This document shows, piece by piece, positions 32,529-44,211 of a stretch of DNA of 64,000 nucleotides. Source of the DNA: Nymphaea colorata (lineage: Eukaryota > Streptophyta > Magnoliopsida > Nymphaeales > Nymphaeaceae); assembly GCF_008831285.2 (NCBI RefSeq), contig NC_045138.2, forward strand, positions 16,277,934 to 16,341,933. Reading direction: 5' to 3'. The notes under the pieces are model-generated. The model had not been told where the DNA came from. It saw only the letters and a list, made by a program, of their open reading frames with translations, and ran no database searches. How positions within the stretch are numbered: position 1 is the first letter of the stretch; every line of letters starts with the position of its first letter. A program made the translations under genes and the position numbers.

Positions 32529-33821
32529 CTACTCCAGAGAATGGAAGTCATCTTTGAAGGATTGCAGGTTCTTCTCAAAGAGAGGAACAAAGGCATCGAT
32601 ATCTCCGTTGCCATTGATGGAAGGCGCAATAATCAGCAGTCCTTCCACTGGAAGATAGGAAGGAAGGAAGAGGTTGGGGCACCCTGCTCCAAAGTCCAAG
32701 TCATAGAAGGGGAACCTGAGCCAGGAATCCACCTCCAGGTCTGGGCTCAGCACCATCTCGTCCTCGTCCGCGCTGGGCACTAGCCCTTCCATCTTCTCCT
32801 TGGAGCTCGAGAAGTCGATGAAGGACCTGAAGTAGCAGTCGTCCACCCGAGCGACTGCGTCGTGTATGAGCCTCGCTGCGTGACCTACCGGCCTCGCCAA
32901 AAGCTCTTCGGCCTTGGACTGCGGCAGAGCCCACAGCACAACATTGCCAAAATAGTTCATGGGCACCGGCGGATTGCTCATTCTGGCCCGCCCGTTCACA
33001 GCAATCCGGATTTTGGTGATCTGATTTCCGTCCAGCCCTCTGGCTCTCGTGACCTTCCTCCACAGATGAGCAAGAAGACACTCAAACGTAGTAAAAGGCT
33101 TTTTATAAGGGCTGTCGACAGCGGCCCTGGACTTGAGTTTTGCTAAAAACTCCGACGAGAAATGTGCTTTGTGCACCACTATGGTGTCGTCGGAGTCCGA
33201 ATGCTTGGTTTCCCGTCGGTCGACGTACTCGACACCACGGTGGTCGAACTGGGAGCAAGGAGGGCTGCGGGGGACGAAGATGGAACGATCATGAAGAGGA
33301 AGAGGGTCCATGGGAAGGCCGCGCACTGCTCGGCCCCATGCAACCAGGAAATGGCTGGTGGAGAACCCGTCAGCGATCATGTGGTGGGTGGTGACGCCCA
33401 CAACCAGGGAGCCACAGGCGAACCTGGTGAGCTGCACCTGAGCCAACTCCTCTATTCCGGTGATGGGCTGGTGCAACTCAAGGTAGTCGGGAGTAGGCTC
33501 GTCCAAGTTGGGAAGAGGATAGTCGGACCTGGCTTCGACAAAGCGCATGCCCTGGTCGTTGAGGAGAATGCAGCGACGGCCGTCGTCGTCGTAGACGAGC
33601 CGGCCGGCCCACTCCCTGTACTCCGCGAGAGCCTTGCGCAGGCCCTGCTCGATGACCGTGTTGGGTGGGTTGGGTGGTCTGTAGGCATACAAGGTGGCTA
33701 CATGGGTGTCGAAGCTGACCGTGTCGAATGAGCTGAGAGGGATGAAGACGTCAGTGCGGGGACGGTTGGAGGTGGGGTAGCTGGGCTTAAGGAGCCTGGA
33801 GCTCTCCCTCTTGATCTTCAT
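32529..33821 (-). CDS. BAHD acyltransferase C (hydroxycinnamoyl-CoA:amine N-acyltransferase-like)
   Basis: Intronless, 430 residues, with HMIAD at 147-151 and DFGAG at 376-380. The start MKIKRESSRLLKPSYP aligns with gene B. The frame extends 97 more codons upstream, but that part covers the TATA-like box and a GT-rich simple repeat and has no counterpart in B, so I reject it as coding. It is about 89% identical to B. Differences cluster at residues 99-116 and 186-205, and the region around the catalytic motif is unchanged. One change lies next to the conserved YFGN segment (MNYFGN where A, B and D have MRYFGN). The predicted role is as for A and B: acylation of an amine with hydroxycinnamoyl-CoA. 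It looks functional; whether B and C use the same acceptor cannot be judged from sequence. Confidence 0.9.
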   Translation of the reverse strand: MKIKRESSRLLKPSYPTSNRPRTDVFIPLSSFDTVSFDTHVATLYAYRPPNPPNTVIEQGLRKALAEYREWAGRLVYDDDGRRCILLNDQGMRFVEARSDYPLPNLDEPTPDYLELHQPITGIEELAQVQLTRFACGSLVVGVTTHHMIADGFSTSHFLVAWGRAVRGLPMDPLPLHDRSIFVPRSPPCSQFDHRGVEYVDRRETKHSDSDDTIVVHKAHFSSEFLAKLKSRAAVDSPYKKPFTTFECLLAHLWRKVTRARGLDGNQITKIRIAVNGRARMSNPPVPMNYFGNVVLWALPQSKAEELLARPVGHAARLIHDAVARVDDCYFRSFIDFSSSKEKMEGLVPSADEDEMVLSPDLEVDSWLRFPFYDLDFGAGCPNLFLPSYLPVEGLLIIAPSINGNGDIDAFVPLFEKNLQSFKDDFHSLE

Positions 33822-33968
33822 GGTGATCTTGTGATGAAGATGATCAGCGGATGATGATTGGGTTCGGCAGCAGGACGATGGTAAGGGGGAAGGGATATCG
33901 GTGGTGGCAATGTTACAATGTGTGTGTGTGTGTGACGAGGAGATCAGATCGTTCTCCTTAAATAAAGA
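33822..33968 (-). promoter_or_regulatory. Leader and TATA-like box of gene C
   Basis: On the minus strand TTTATTTAAGGAG (33954-33966) lies about 140 bases before the ATG. The leader holds a short ACAC run (33917-33933 on the plus strand as GTGTGTG) that gene B lacks, which explains the greater distance from box to ATG. Confidence 0.5.
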
Positions 33969-34111
33969 AAGCAGAGGCAGGAGAGTCGGATGTTTCGGTC
34001 CATGGATTGAGAGAAACCATCTGCCTTGAGAAAATGACGTTTCGATTGAACAGGAGGCACAGTTTTCGAAAGTTTCAAACATATTCGGCCTCCATTTTCC
34101 ACTGTGGGCCA

Positions 34112-34163
34112 TTTAAAGCCTCCATACGTTTTAGATGCTGCGCTTCCAAATCAATGGGAATGG

Positions 34164-34203
<40 letters not shown>

Positions 34204-36689
34204 AGAGAGAGTAACAGGTTGATTTTGTTGAATGTTGGAGTTGGTAGTACAATTCATGTCCTGGATAGTAATTCAAGGACACCAGTGATGATAACAAGGT
34301 GACGCATAACCACTGGCAAACAAGAAAACCGTGTTAAACTGTGTCGTTTCTGTTTTGACTGCCCCAACCTGTCCACTATACTCACCTTTGATCTGTTAAC
34401 TTCTTGAAATTCATAAGTTTGAATATTTTACAATTCTTGATTTTATATATATATAGTTAGTCAGATAAAGATAAAGGAATCCTCTCACCTCTTCAAGCAG
34501 GTCACCCATTGCATTTCATCGAGCATTGTGTTGAATCATACCCATTGGATATATTACATCGAACAACCGTGATTACATAAAACTCAAAATAGTATACTTC
34601 AGCTTATATCAGATATTTTAGAAGGCATGAAAAGTTAACTGGTTTAAGATCTAAAAGTACTAACATGGTGTACAGTGCCAAGATGGGGCTGTAAATTAAG
34701 GACGTCTATTGTTGAAGAGCCTTGATCCAATTTCATCTCTGCCCATTCTCCAGCCTGATCCAGTGTTGCTCCGCATTTGCCGATATGTATTGTATCGGTC
34801 TTTTACCTTTATAATGTTCTACGGTCGATACAAGTTTATGTATGTTGCATTTTAAACATTAATTTAAAGGACAAATAAGAATAGGCTGATATGGACCGAC
34901 ATACAATATGTATCGCCAATAAAGCTTTCATGCTACTCCTTTTTGTGCCAAAGAAATTGTCGTTTACAGTGATGCTGCTCATGAATTAACAACCAAATGT
35001 GCCAATGAAGGTAAATAATCACCGATGCAAAAAGACACATCTGTGGCTACCAGAGAAACGTCACACAAGGATGTGGGTGGATGATTAAGCAGTTACTTTT
35101 TGTATATGGCTGATATTTTATTTTCTCCAAGTTTCTGGAAAGTGCTACTGTTGAGTTTCGTTAATGTATCATTCATTTAATGTGTAATCCTTGTAGTGAA
35201 ATTGGTGTGACATTCATATACCCTTATTTATGACTTTCTACGTAGTATTGTATTGCATAGATGCTCGGGCAGGTGACATGGAAACGGTCTCTCGCAAATT
35301 CAATCCTTGTGGCAACCAATGTTTTTGCGCCATGTAGTAAGCAACACAGTCTCCTCACTAGGCCATGGACACGACCTTATAAGTCTTGGTCGTTAGGATA
35401 AGAAGAGACTTCCCTTCTCAGAAGTTTGATGGCAGGAAAGGAAGAGACACAGATAAACCAATTTATAGGAGACTTGACCAACACAAAGGAGATTATCAAA
35501 TGACAAACCAAGCGGATGATCAGCTCACAGGAAAGACCTAATAGGTGATGGCAAGTGAGGTTGGTGTCACCCACCGAAAGTGTAATGCATGTGAGCTTCG
35601 TTGGAAACTTCCTGCCTCTTTTTTAAGATCCTAGTGGCGTCCATAGTTCCAGTATAAACAAAAGACCACTGGTTTTCTTCCTACTACCACTGGTTTTCTT
35701 CCTACTAGGAAAATAATCGTGAACTAACAATGGCGCTCCTACAATCCATGCCGTTCGCGGTCTAAGGACTTCTCTGAAAATTGACGGGTTCACACACAAG
35801 AGGGGATATAAGAATCTAGTAGGTGCCCTGACTTGAGGTTTGACCAACCAAAGCATAATGACTCATGGTAGTCTCCCTGTTATCCCAGAGTGCTCCCTCT
35901 CTCTCTCTCTTTTATATATATATATATAATTTAAACATTCAACATTACAAGAACCATAAATCGTTGCCAAAGTTGCAACACCATCAACCGTGGCTAATAC
36001 CAATATAGAAACTGTTTGAACACATGCAAAGAGAGAGAGAGGGAGAGTTTTAATGGAAACCGATCAGAAGGACAGCTCCTATTTTACAGACCAGGTCGAT
36101 CCATTTGTGTTTAGCTGATAGGGTCTGCCATTGAATCAGTTTGTATTTTCTACATAACAATGTTTGCATTAGACGTGCAAAAAGAGTGAACGAGGTTTTT
36201 AGTTTCACTCGAAACGATGAAAATATATTGGCGTTTACTTTTGAAACTGTTACGTGCACAATCGTATGCACGAAATTTTTGAAACGTTATATTTGAGCTT
36301 GTTGAAAATTTTTATAGTCCATCTTCATGAAAAATTGATTGGAGGGGCATCGATTCACAGATTTTTACATCTAAAAGGACACTTACATGTATAACAAAAT
36401 AAATATCAAACAATTTTAATGTAAAAATAAAAGAAACCAGGTGGCTCTGCTTCTATGCCTGGTTCCACTTTTGACCTAATGCACAAGTGTCTAATGAAAT
36501 ACCCTAAAAAGAGATTTAAAAAAATAAAAATGAATTATGAAAATGTTAAGAGGCTAAAATGTATAGAAATTTTCTAAACTACTCAAACTTTTTTATTTTT
36601 TTTTTTAAAACTTGGGTGTAGATTTGTTGTTGTGCACAGACTCTCGACACATACTCTCATACTTAAAATGGACAAACGAATCCCAAAAC
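34112..36689. other. Intergenic upstream of gene C
   Basis: Contains a TA run at 34170-34200, a 21-bp tandem duplication at 35666-35707 (CCACTGGTTTTCTTCCTACTA twice) and CT/TA tracts at 35898-35930. Small frames (35377-35574, 35623-35856, 36050-36271, all minus) show no recognisable family. Confidence 0.5.
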
Positions 36690-36870
36690 TTACCTGTTTT
36701 CTCAGCTGCCATGCGTCGACCGGAAATAGACTCAGCGATCACATCGCCGGCCAATAAATCCACCGCCGGTCCCTCTTGGCCGTCGCAGTCGTGATCAAAT
36801 AGCCGGTTAGAAATCGGTTGGTCCAACAGCGTCCAGCAGTGTCAACGCTACTTTGCATTCTTTTCCCGAT
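36690..36870. repeat. Diverged repeat pair, copy 1
   Basis: GGTTAGAAATCGGTTGGTCCAACAGCGTCCAGCAGTGTCAACGCTACTTTGCATTCTTTTCC matches in pieces GGTCAGAAATGGGTTTGTTCAACATTGTCCGGCAACGTCAATTCTACATTGGATTCTTTTCC at 40270-40335. It is GC-richer than its surroundings. It could be an exon relic or a dispersed repeat; no frame is kept in both copies with confidence. Confidence 0.5.
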
Positions 36871-37191
36871 GGTGTGCATTTGAAAACAATAAATTCTCAA
36901 TCATTTGAAAAATGATAAGAAAATTGATGGTTCCATCCTCATCATTCATGGACAAATGGGCCAAAGGAAACAAAAGTTATGTTTCCAAATCTTAATTCCT
37001 CTTTCGGACGATGGCAGCCACGATCGATCCTCTCGACCACGTCGTGTAAATGATAAGACTTAATTTGCGGTCTTACGCGACCAACCCTTCGCATCTTGTG
37101 CCCCACAATTTATTTTTCAAATAAAAAGTGAGACAAATTGTGCTCAAAATCATGTCACTGAATATGAGTTTTTTATATATCAAGTCTAAAG

Positions 37192-37448
37192 GGGTGTGTG
37201 GATGACACCTCAAAACCAGGGTTTAGTGAAAAAACCCAGGTTTTTGACGTCTTTGGATGTCATCAAAATTAAGTAAAAAAAAAAAAAAACTCAATTTTGA
37301 CAAAATTTGCTTTTGTACGGAAAAGAAAATAAAAAAACTCTCAAGTTATTAAAAATATAGGTTTTTGAGTGTGTCGCCCGAACAAATAAACTATAATTTT
37401 GAAACCCATTCAAAAAAATGGATTGAATGAAAGTTTCAACCAAACGGC
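37192..37448. mobile_element. MITE-like element with short target-site duplication
   Basis: The left end GGGTGTGTGGATGACAC and the right end (minus strand GCCGTTTGGTTGAAAC) form an imperfect inverted repeat. The flanks GTCTAAAG (37184-37191) and GTCTAAGA (37449-37456) share GTCTAA. The interior contains AAACCAGGGTTT and CCCAGGTTTTT, like the interior of 16539-17331, so the two are probably one family. Confidence 0.6.
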
Positions 37449-37569
37449 GTCTAAGAAAAAGAGTCTATTGCATCATGAATAAAAGAGGATCTGTTTGTTT
37501 GGGCGACGTAAAAAAAAGTTTCATTAAGAAGTTTATTTACCATTGAAAAATTTTAGTAACCGGCTTTGT

Positions 37570-38045
37570 ACTTCTCAATTAAACCTTTTGATATATCGTG
37601 AAATTCATAAACATGTACTTACTTTTGGTATCATCGTTGTTAGTTGTAAAGTGGCATCTCATCTAATGAAAAAAATGTACATGATTCATATAATTGTTAG
37701 CAAACTCAGTGCCACTTAATTAGTTTTCTTAAGCTTAAGTGGCGTAAAAAATAAAAGCAAATCTTCATGGATAACCTTTACCATGAAGGCGAACTTCAAT
37801 TTAGCTACGGCACTCGCAGTTCAACACGTTCCCCCCTTTGAATACTTCCAAGTCTTGGCGTCTCCATCCTCAGGTTTCAAACGGTCTAAATTAGCGTCTA
37901 GAAAATGGAGTCTTAGTCGCCGATAACTTGAATTAGTTTAAGCATCGGTCAAGTCTTCCTTTGCTTTTCGAACAAGGCCCATGGACTGATGAACTTGATC
38001 CCCAAAATCACATTTTCAATTGTATCTAACATTTCTATAAACTAC
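37570..38045. repeat. Duplicated downstream block, copy 2 (no gene beside it)
   Basis: Counterpart of 25060-25710, which lies 3' of gene B. Here the matching text (CAAATCTTCATGGATAACC, CTTCAATTTAGCTACG, TCTCCATCCTCAGGTTTCAA) is not followed by a BAHD gene within the next several kilobases. Confidence 0.7.
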
Positions 38046-39269
38046 TTACATTGTTACCGAATAATCATATCTAAACATAATATTACCAATTAATAAGAGA
38101 GTCGAAGAATCACATGCCACCACGTAATTGCGTGAGGCAATTTTAGTCTTTGTAATTTTCTTTCATGTTTTTATTTTTTATTTTTTCCTCATGGCCTTCT
38201 CCTTCATTTTTACTTTTTTCTCGACTTTGCTTTTGAGTGTTTTGATCATTTCAAGTAAGGGAATACTTTAGTTTTGTTTTATTCATCACCAGTTACATGT
38301 AACGATTGATTAGTAAATAACCATTCATCATCGTCGGATTGTGATGGATGTATGAAATTTATTTAGTAGATTTTTTGTGAATTTCAAATAACAAAAGGGA
38401 AAACATTAATCCGATATAGGTAAGTCAAGTCTCCAACTGGGGTCGTATATCCAGTCAAATTGCTTAAAAAAGTCGGATGTGAAACAGAGTTTAGTACCCG
38501 ATTACAAAATTGAGATGAATTCTGACTCCAAAAATGGCACTTGACCGGATTAAATTTTAAACAAATTCAACTGGATTCGGTTTCAGATTCAAATAAGGTT
38601 TACTTTTTAATAAATGTCCTTACGATTTGAAAAGTGCGTCTACAAGGTGGTTCGAAACTTCGAATTCGGTTATGTATTTAAAAATCTGACTAATCGGATT
38701 CAGATATGAATCTAAAAGTCACATTCAAGTTGTAAATTTAAGATTCAAATATCGTATAGAACTTCCTTCATTTGAATTAGAATTTGAAATGTAGAATAGT
38801 TGGACATCGTTGAAGGGTGTCTCGTTTTATTATTGATACCGACGCAACTTAGGACCTCGGAGGCAGTGAGAATGGAGGGGCCTTCAGGCTTCGTTTTCAA
38901 CGGTGGGATTGACCCTCTCGCTCACCCCAATAGTCGGACATCCTCTGAATCAGATACGATAATTATAATCAGAGAAGCATGGACGAAAGAAAGTTGAGGG
39001 GCGATGGCAGTCAATGCAAAAATCCTGGAGGCAGCACTCTTGTTTCCGCTTTAGTCTGCCTGTGAATTCGTCCGCATTATAGTGTTTGGTCTTCTTCCCA
39101 CATCAGCGGCGATCGTGGAAAGAGACATGTTGGTGACCTCTCCCGCTGCTTGTGCGTGTCGAGGTATGTGAAGGAAAGGAAAAAAAATAAGCAGAAAGAA
39201 AGACAGGTGAAAAGGGTAAACAATAGCAAGAAATTTGAAGACCCAAAAAGACAGTCGTCTGACGTTTCC
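38046..39269. other. Intergenic with GGATTC/AGATTCAAAT repeat text
   Basis: Positions 38430-38790 consist of degenerate ATTCAGATTCAAAT/CGGATT motifs of a dispersed repeat. The frame at 38800-38997 has no motif. Confidence 0.5.
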
Positions 39270-39695
39270 AGGGATGTTAATAGATCAGATTTAAATCATA
39301 TCTAGTCTTTAATATCTCGGTTTTATTGGATGTTTAGAACACTTTACATCATATCTGAATTCAAATTTCTGTCTAAATCCAACGTTAAGTTTACATCTGC
39401 ATCCTAATCTGATTTTTAAACTCAAACCAAACCGCATTATAATATGTCAACATATAACATGTATATGTATGAGCATTGAATATATGATATTCATTTAAAA
39501 CCAAATTTGGTCTGAATCCAAGTTCATATCTGATTGGATAGTTACTTGGCTTCAAATCTGAATCCAAGCAGATGTTATTTCTTAGACTAAAATTCGATCC
39601 CATTGCTTAATGAGACCCCAAATTTTGTTCTTTATCTGATTTCTTTAATTAGTTTGATCGGATATCTGATATAAATCAGATTCATTGACATCCCT
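39270..39695. mobile_element. MITE-like element with ~28-bp terminal inverted repeats
   Basis: The left end AGGGATGTTAATAGATCAGATT and the right end (minus strand AGGGATGTCAATGAATCTGATT) agree at most positions over about 28 bases. The 426-bp interior is made of AAATCTGAATCC-type motifs and lacks a coding frame. The GGGATGTCAAT end is typical of hAT-type plant MITEs. A target-site duplication is not convincing (ACGTTTCC against ACTTTCAC, 5 of 8). Confidence 0.65.
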
Positions 39696-40330
39696 ACTTT
39701 CACTTGCCTCTGGGACGTCCCCGAATGATGAAGGCAACACTTTCCTTACCTTTTGCAAATTCTCTTCAACTAAGTACTTTCGTGGTAACAATATTGGTTT
39801 TAAAAACAGGAAAGAATTAACCCGTACATCGAAGGCCTTGAAACTAGCCAAAGTAATATTGGTTCAACCAATTGACTCTTAATATTAGTTCAACCAATTA
39901 ACTCTTAATAGGCTACTAAAGGAACTGCCCAAAATAGTGTCTCAATTGTGCTAGCAAATTCTTTTAACCAATTACTGGCCAAGAATGGTTTACCGGTGGT
40001 GGTGGAGTTGCATCATAGTTGTTTTCCGAGTCGATGGCAGCAGAAAGAACTAGACTTTTGCTTTCATCTGTCTATTCATCAGCTATGGAATCTTCATGTC
40101 TTCTACATATATAATTAATTTTGAAATATAAGATCATTAGTTCAGGATTTTGGAAACCCTACTTAATTTATTAATTGAGCGCGCACTGCTGAACTTCATC
40201 CCTTTCTGATATATAAAACTCCTAACCTGTTTCTGGGTCACCGTCTTCACCATCACAATCAATAGCTGGCCGGTCAGAAATGGGTTTGTTCAACATTGTC
40301 CGGCAACGTCAATTCTACATTGGATTCTTT

Positions 40331-41997
40331 TCCAAATAATGTTCTTTTCCAACGTAAAACATGTTTGTTACGTGATCACTTTGCGTAACCCCTACGTTTT
40401 TCTAAATTAGGGTCATTGCATTTTGGAAACTAATTGGAAGGTTTTGGAAAAACAAGGGAAAAAGGACTAAGTGGAAGGCCTCAAGGGGCATCTATAGCTG
40501 GTTTGGTTAGTAAGTAAACAAAAGAAGACACAGTTCGATTCTTATGGATGTTATACCTCTATATCTTATGGGGATGGGTGCAGTAACCAAATTGATGGAC
40601 AAACTGTACCCAATCCTAACATCCATGCACGCATCAAGACCCTGGATAAAAGGAAAATTTGGGTGGAGGGGTGCCTTTATGCTCTTTTCTAGCAGTAGAT
40701 CACAGTAGGCCAAAGACACCATTACATGTGTGAAGAGTTGTCATATTTTAAGGTCTAACGCCCTATCTAGCTCGTGATGTTAATCTTGGCTCTTATGATA
40801 TCTTGCTTACCCTTCAAGTAGGGTAAAAATCCATGTAAGTTAAAATTATCAACACATGGATGTAGATATAGTTGGTGTTGATCCACATTTCCCGTAACTG
40901 CATTCATTTATTTTTGTTAGAAATAAATAGTGAGATAAAGTGTTACTCAAAATATGTCACTAATTCTATACTCTCACAAACGAAGAGGCAGATATATACA
41001 TTTATACAGTACCATATATGTCACATCAAGCAAAGTTTCTAGATACACCAAAATATAATATATCTAACAATTATAACATATATGTCACCATCCAGTGAAG
41101 TTTCTAGACATGCCAAGGTGCTCAAGTGTAGTCATCGAGAGTTCCCTTACAAACACTGTTCTGGCTAAGGTTGTTCAGTTTTAGCCATCATGCTCCAAAC
41201 GCGTACGAAAAAAATCCATCTATTGTGGCCCACGAATCTTTCTGCCACGTAAATCTCTGTCTTTCTCTTATTCATGGTTTTCTATCATTCACAGTAAGGG
41301 TGCCAGACCTAAGTTTTCTCGTTCCCTAACATGGAAGTAATTCGAGATCTAATATTACTTCATTGACAAGTTTTGAAGCAAATCTCATGCTACGTACCAA
41401 CGTTTAAGCTAAGATCACTAAGCCAGTCATGGCGTTACCCAAACCATTCAGACATAAAATGGAGAAAAATAAAAGATTCTACAAGAAAATTGATTTTAAT
41501 TAGCAGATAAATGTGTTTATGTGTGTGTTCACGAGTAAAACTGACCGGCAATGATGAGGGAAAATAGTTTCGGATGCAATCTGCTGGGAGAAAGGGCTCC
41601 CGTGACCTTTGTTGTTGTCAAAAGAATGAAGAATGGATGTACATTAAGTACAAAACAAAAGAGAAAATGCTCAGCAATACACCCTCAGTGGAACAAAATT
41701 TGAGTGCTGGAAGATAATCCCACCCAACTGCTTAGTCGACCATAACAACCGGATCAAGCAGATCTCTGTCTTCCTTGGCAGAAATAAAATTCAGAACCAA
41801 AACAGACCATCCCTTTTAATCAAAAGAACAAAAACCCATCCCATCTGTACATAACTATTCAATGGCTTTCTTAATCTAAGCACGCTACTGTTTAGAGCCC
41901 AAAACAACTTTAGCTTCCCAATGAAATTAAACGTGTGACAAAAAAAAAATCAGTCCCCTGCTATGTCCCTGGCCTGCCAGTCTTCTACTCCAAGTGA
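40331..41997. other. Intergenic, no gene supported
   Basis: AT-rich. The minus frame at 40507-40722 has no motif. The part from about 41560 on is less AT-rich and could be a 3' UTR of a minus-strand transcript, but no coding exon was found. Confidence 0.4.
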
Positions 41998-42129
41998 GAA
42001 ATGCAGAGCCTGTAAGTTACCATCCTTCTAGGTTGTAGGCAACTTTATGAGTACTTCCATCTTTCACTCATGTACCACCGAGTTCCAAACTCCCCACTAA
42101 CACAATGAAACTTACAGACTCTGCATTTC
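41998..42129. repeat. 21-bp inverted repeat with 90-base loop (possible small-RNA hairpin)
   Basis: GAAATGCAGAGCCTGTAAGTT at 41998-42018 and AACTTACAGACTCTGCATTTC at 42109-42129 pair at 20 of 21 positions. The arm length and loop fit a plant microRNA precursor, but neither arm matches a conserved plant microRNA that I recognise. The unpaired loop makes a MITE relic or chance pairing possible. Confidence 0.45.
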
Positions 42130-42928
42130 ATAGACCACTGAGCGTCGTCAACTACATTTTTCATGTCTTCGATCCGATACTTTGGTGGTGAAGCACAGAA
42201 AAGATCTGCTGCTTCCATCATGGAGATAGACTTACTAAATTTTCAGACATGCCAAATAGTAATTGGAGAAGCCATTTTTTGATTTAAATTTCCTCGGCCA
42301 CCATTATATCCAAGTCTCCATCACAGAGTCAAACATTTTCAGTGGCATATCAAATTTGTACCCCTGAACTGTACCACACCTTCACAGCATAGCTACACTT
42401 GGAAAGGGAAAATGAAAATTCATGAATCACGTCTACATAGTGCAGATCTGTTAGGTAACGTGTAGCCTATCCAAAGTGAGTAATTTGATCATACTAGCCA
42501 AGTAAAGTCGCCATTGTTCCCTAGGAATGGCATCAGTCTTCCATGCTGCCTCTCCAAGCATCCTTATCTCTTTTGTACCTTATTTTATCATATATATCTG
42601 AACAACAGAGCTTGGAAACATCATCGCCAGCCCAGGTCAGCATATCTCATCTTTGTTCCAACTTGATGGTTGCTTAACAACTTGATGGTTGCTTAATTCA
42701 TGGAGACTGTACAGAAATCGACTGCTTTTCGCTTTCAGAAAAATGTATAGTTATTTTCCGGCCAGAATTCCGCAATCTCCATATCACACTGTGAATACTC
42801 ATTTGCTCCCATCCCCAAATCGGTAGCCATAAGCTCCCAGAAATTGGATACATATTTCCTTTTCATAAAGGCAACCCATTTGGAGTTATTGAAGTAAGTC
42901 AGTAACAAGAAAATAGTATATTACGTGC

Positions 42929-42960
42929 GGGGTGGGGGGGGGAGGGGGGGGGGGGGGGTG
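42929..42960 (+). repeat. G-rich tract
   Basis: About 30 of 32 bases are G, interrupted only by T and A. The matching place in unit 2 (around 47245) reads GTGTGGTAGCAGG, so the tract expanded in unit 1 alone. It could form a G-quadruplex or be an assembly-sensitive homopolymer. Confidence 0.85.
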
Positions 42961-43809
42961 GTCGATTCATAGTTTAATTTACACTAATAATAGCTTTGCA
43001 TTGTAAGGAAAGTAATGTTCATAATGGGGATACTGTTCGGTAACAGGAATGGAGCTCTTTGGAACGCAATATTCCATGAATGATACTGAGCTTCTAATGA
43101 GGCTATTTGTGGCATCAAGGACATTTTGTGTGTCCCATGGATGTGCATCAAAGATTGAGCAATTCGTGGAACAGTAGAACTATTGTTTTATGAATTGCCT
43201 CAGTCTATGGGTAGATTTGTGGTACACTCAAGAATGTCATTACTGCCAAAACAACCCGATAATTGCACAGGAATAAAAAGTCACTTGTTTGAATTGTCAA
43301 AGAACTAGTTTCAAATTGGATAAGCACATGCAGTCTTCTAAAAATATAATTATTACCAGAATATTCGCCCCTGAAGTTGCATAACTTGTGGAAACCATTG
43401 GATGTTCGTTGGAGTTTTTCCTTCTTTTTCTTTGATTTCAAAGGTCCACTGGCTATTTGAAGTCGTAAAAAAAATTAAAATTTTAAACAACTGAACAAAT
43501 ACCTAAGAGATATATACGCTTTGTAGCTAGCCATTAACGAACCCTCTCTCTAACATGTTTGCTAATATATATATATTTTTTAAGAAAAAGTATCACATAT
43601 ACTAACTTAATGAGAACACCAAGTTGGTGTTTGATTACCTCAAACTAGTTCGCATTACCTTAGGTTCTCAGTATTTGAAAATCATGTGTTTATGAACGAA
43701 GCTTTTGTTAAATAAAGGAGTAGAAAGATTATCTAATTAGTTCTGGATCTTTTGAAGAACTATAAATTTGAGCGTAAATTCCTGCATTCCAAATATTGTA
43801 CGCTGCATC

Positions 43810-44211
43810 TTATCCATGCATTTGAAGATTAGAGTCAATCAGACGCTTCTTAAGTTGCCCCATGGGTAGTTGGGAGTCGTCCGACCTTATTGCTTCAATA
43901 GCAAAGTCATCAGTGGTTTGGCCTTGGAAGCTTCCAGGAACAAAAAGAACAAGCTCCGAAAAGTCAAAATAATAAAACCGGTGGTATTGGATAGCTAGAT
44001 ATTCCTGAAGGGCGGTGGGGTCAACATTGTTCTCGAGAACGGAAATAAAGAACAAATAAAGCCAAAGACGGCTGCTCAAAATTCTTGGGGAGACGTAGAA
44101 AAACTTGGTTGGACTCTGAAAAGTACAGAATCGGACCCTCATGCACTTAATTTTCCACACAAGCGGCTGAATTTTTGGCCATAGTGGATCTCCGCTTCCG
44201 AGTTTGCTCAT
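43810..44211 (-). pseudogene. Unidentified open frame in unit 1, broken in unit 2
   Basis: A 133-codon frame starting MSKLGSGDPLWPKIQP and containing HRFYYFDFSELVLFVPG. I do not recognise the family. The matching sequence in unit 2 (about 47950-48270) has shifts and stops, so the frame is not conserved. It may be part of a decayed exon or open by chance; the composition is not clearly coding. Confidence 0.25.

Noticed and set aside
33162-33731. Long plus-strand open frame (189 codons) antisense to BAHD gene C; similar ones antisense to A (19889-20305), B (26719-27198) and D (63884-63090)
   Set aside because: These mirror the GC-rich coding strand with G/C third positions, which lowers stop frequency in the opposite frame. 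They match no family and follow the substitutions of the real genes.
33822-34112. 97-codon upstream extension of gene C, and 47-codon extension of gene B (27379-27519)
   Set aside because: They cover the TATA-like box and low-complexity leader text, are not similar to each other as protein, and the internal ATG aligns exactly with the starts of A, B and D.
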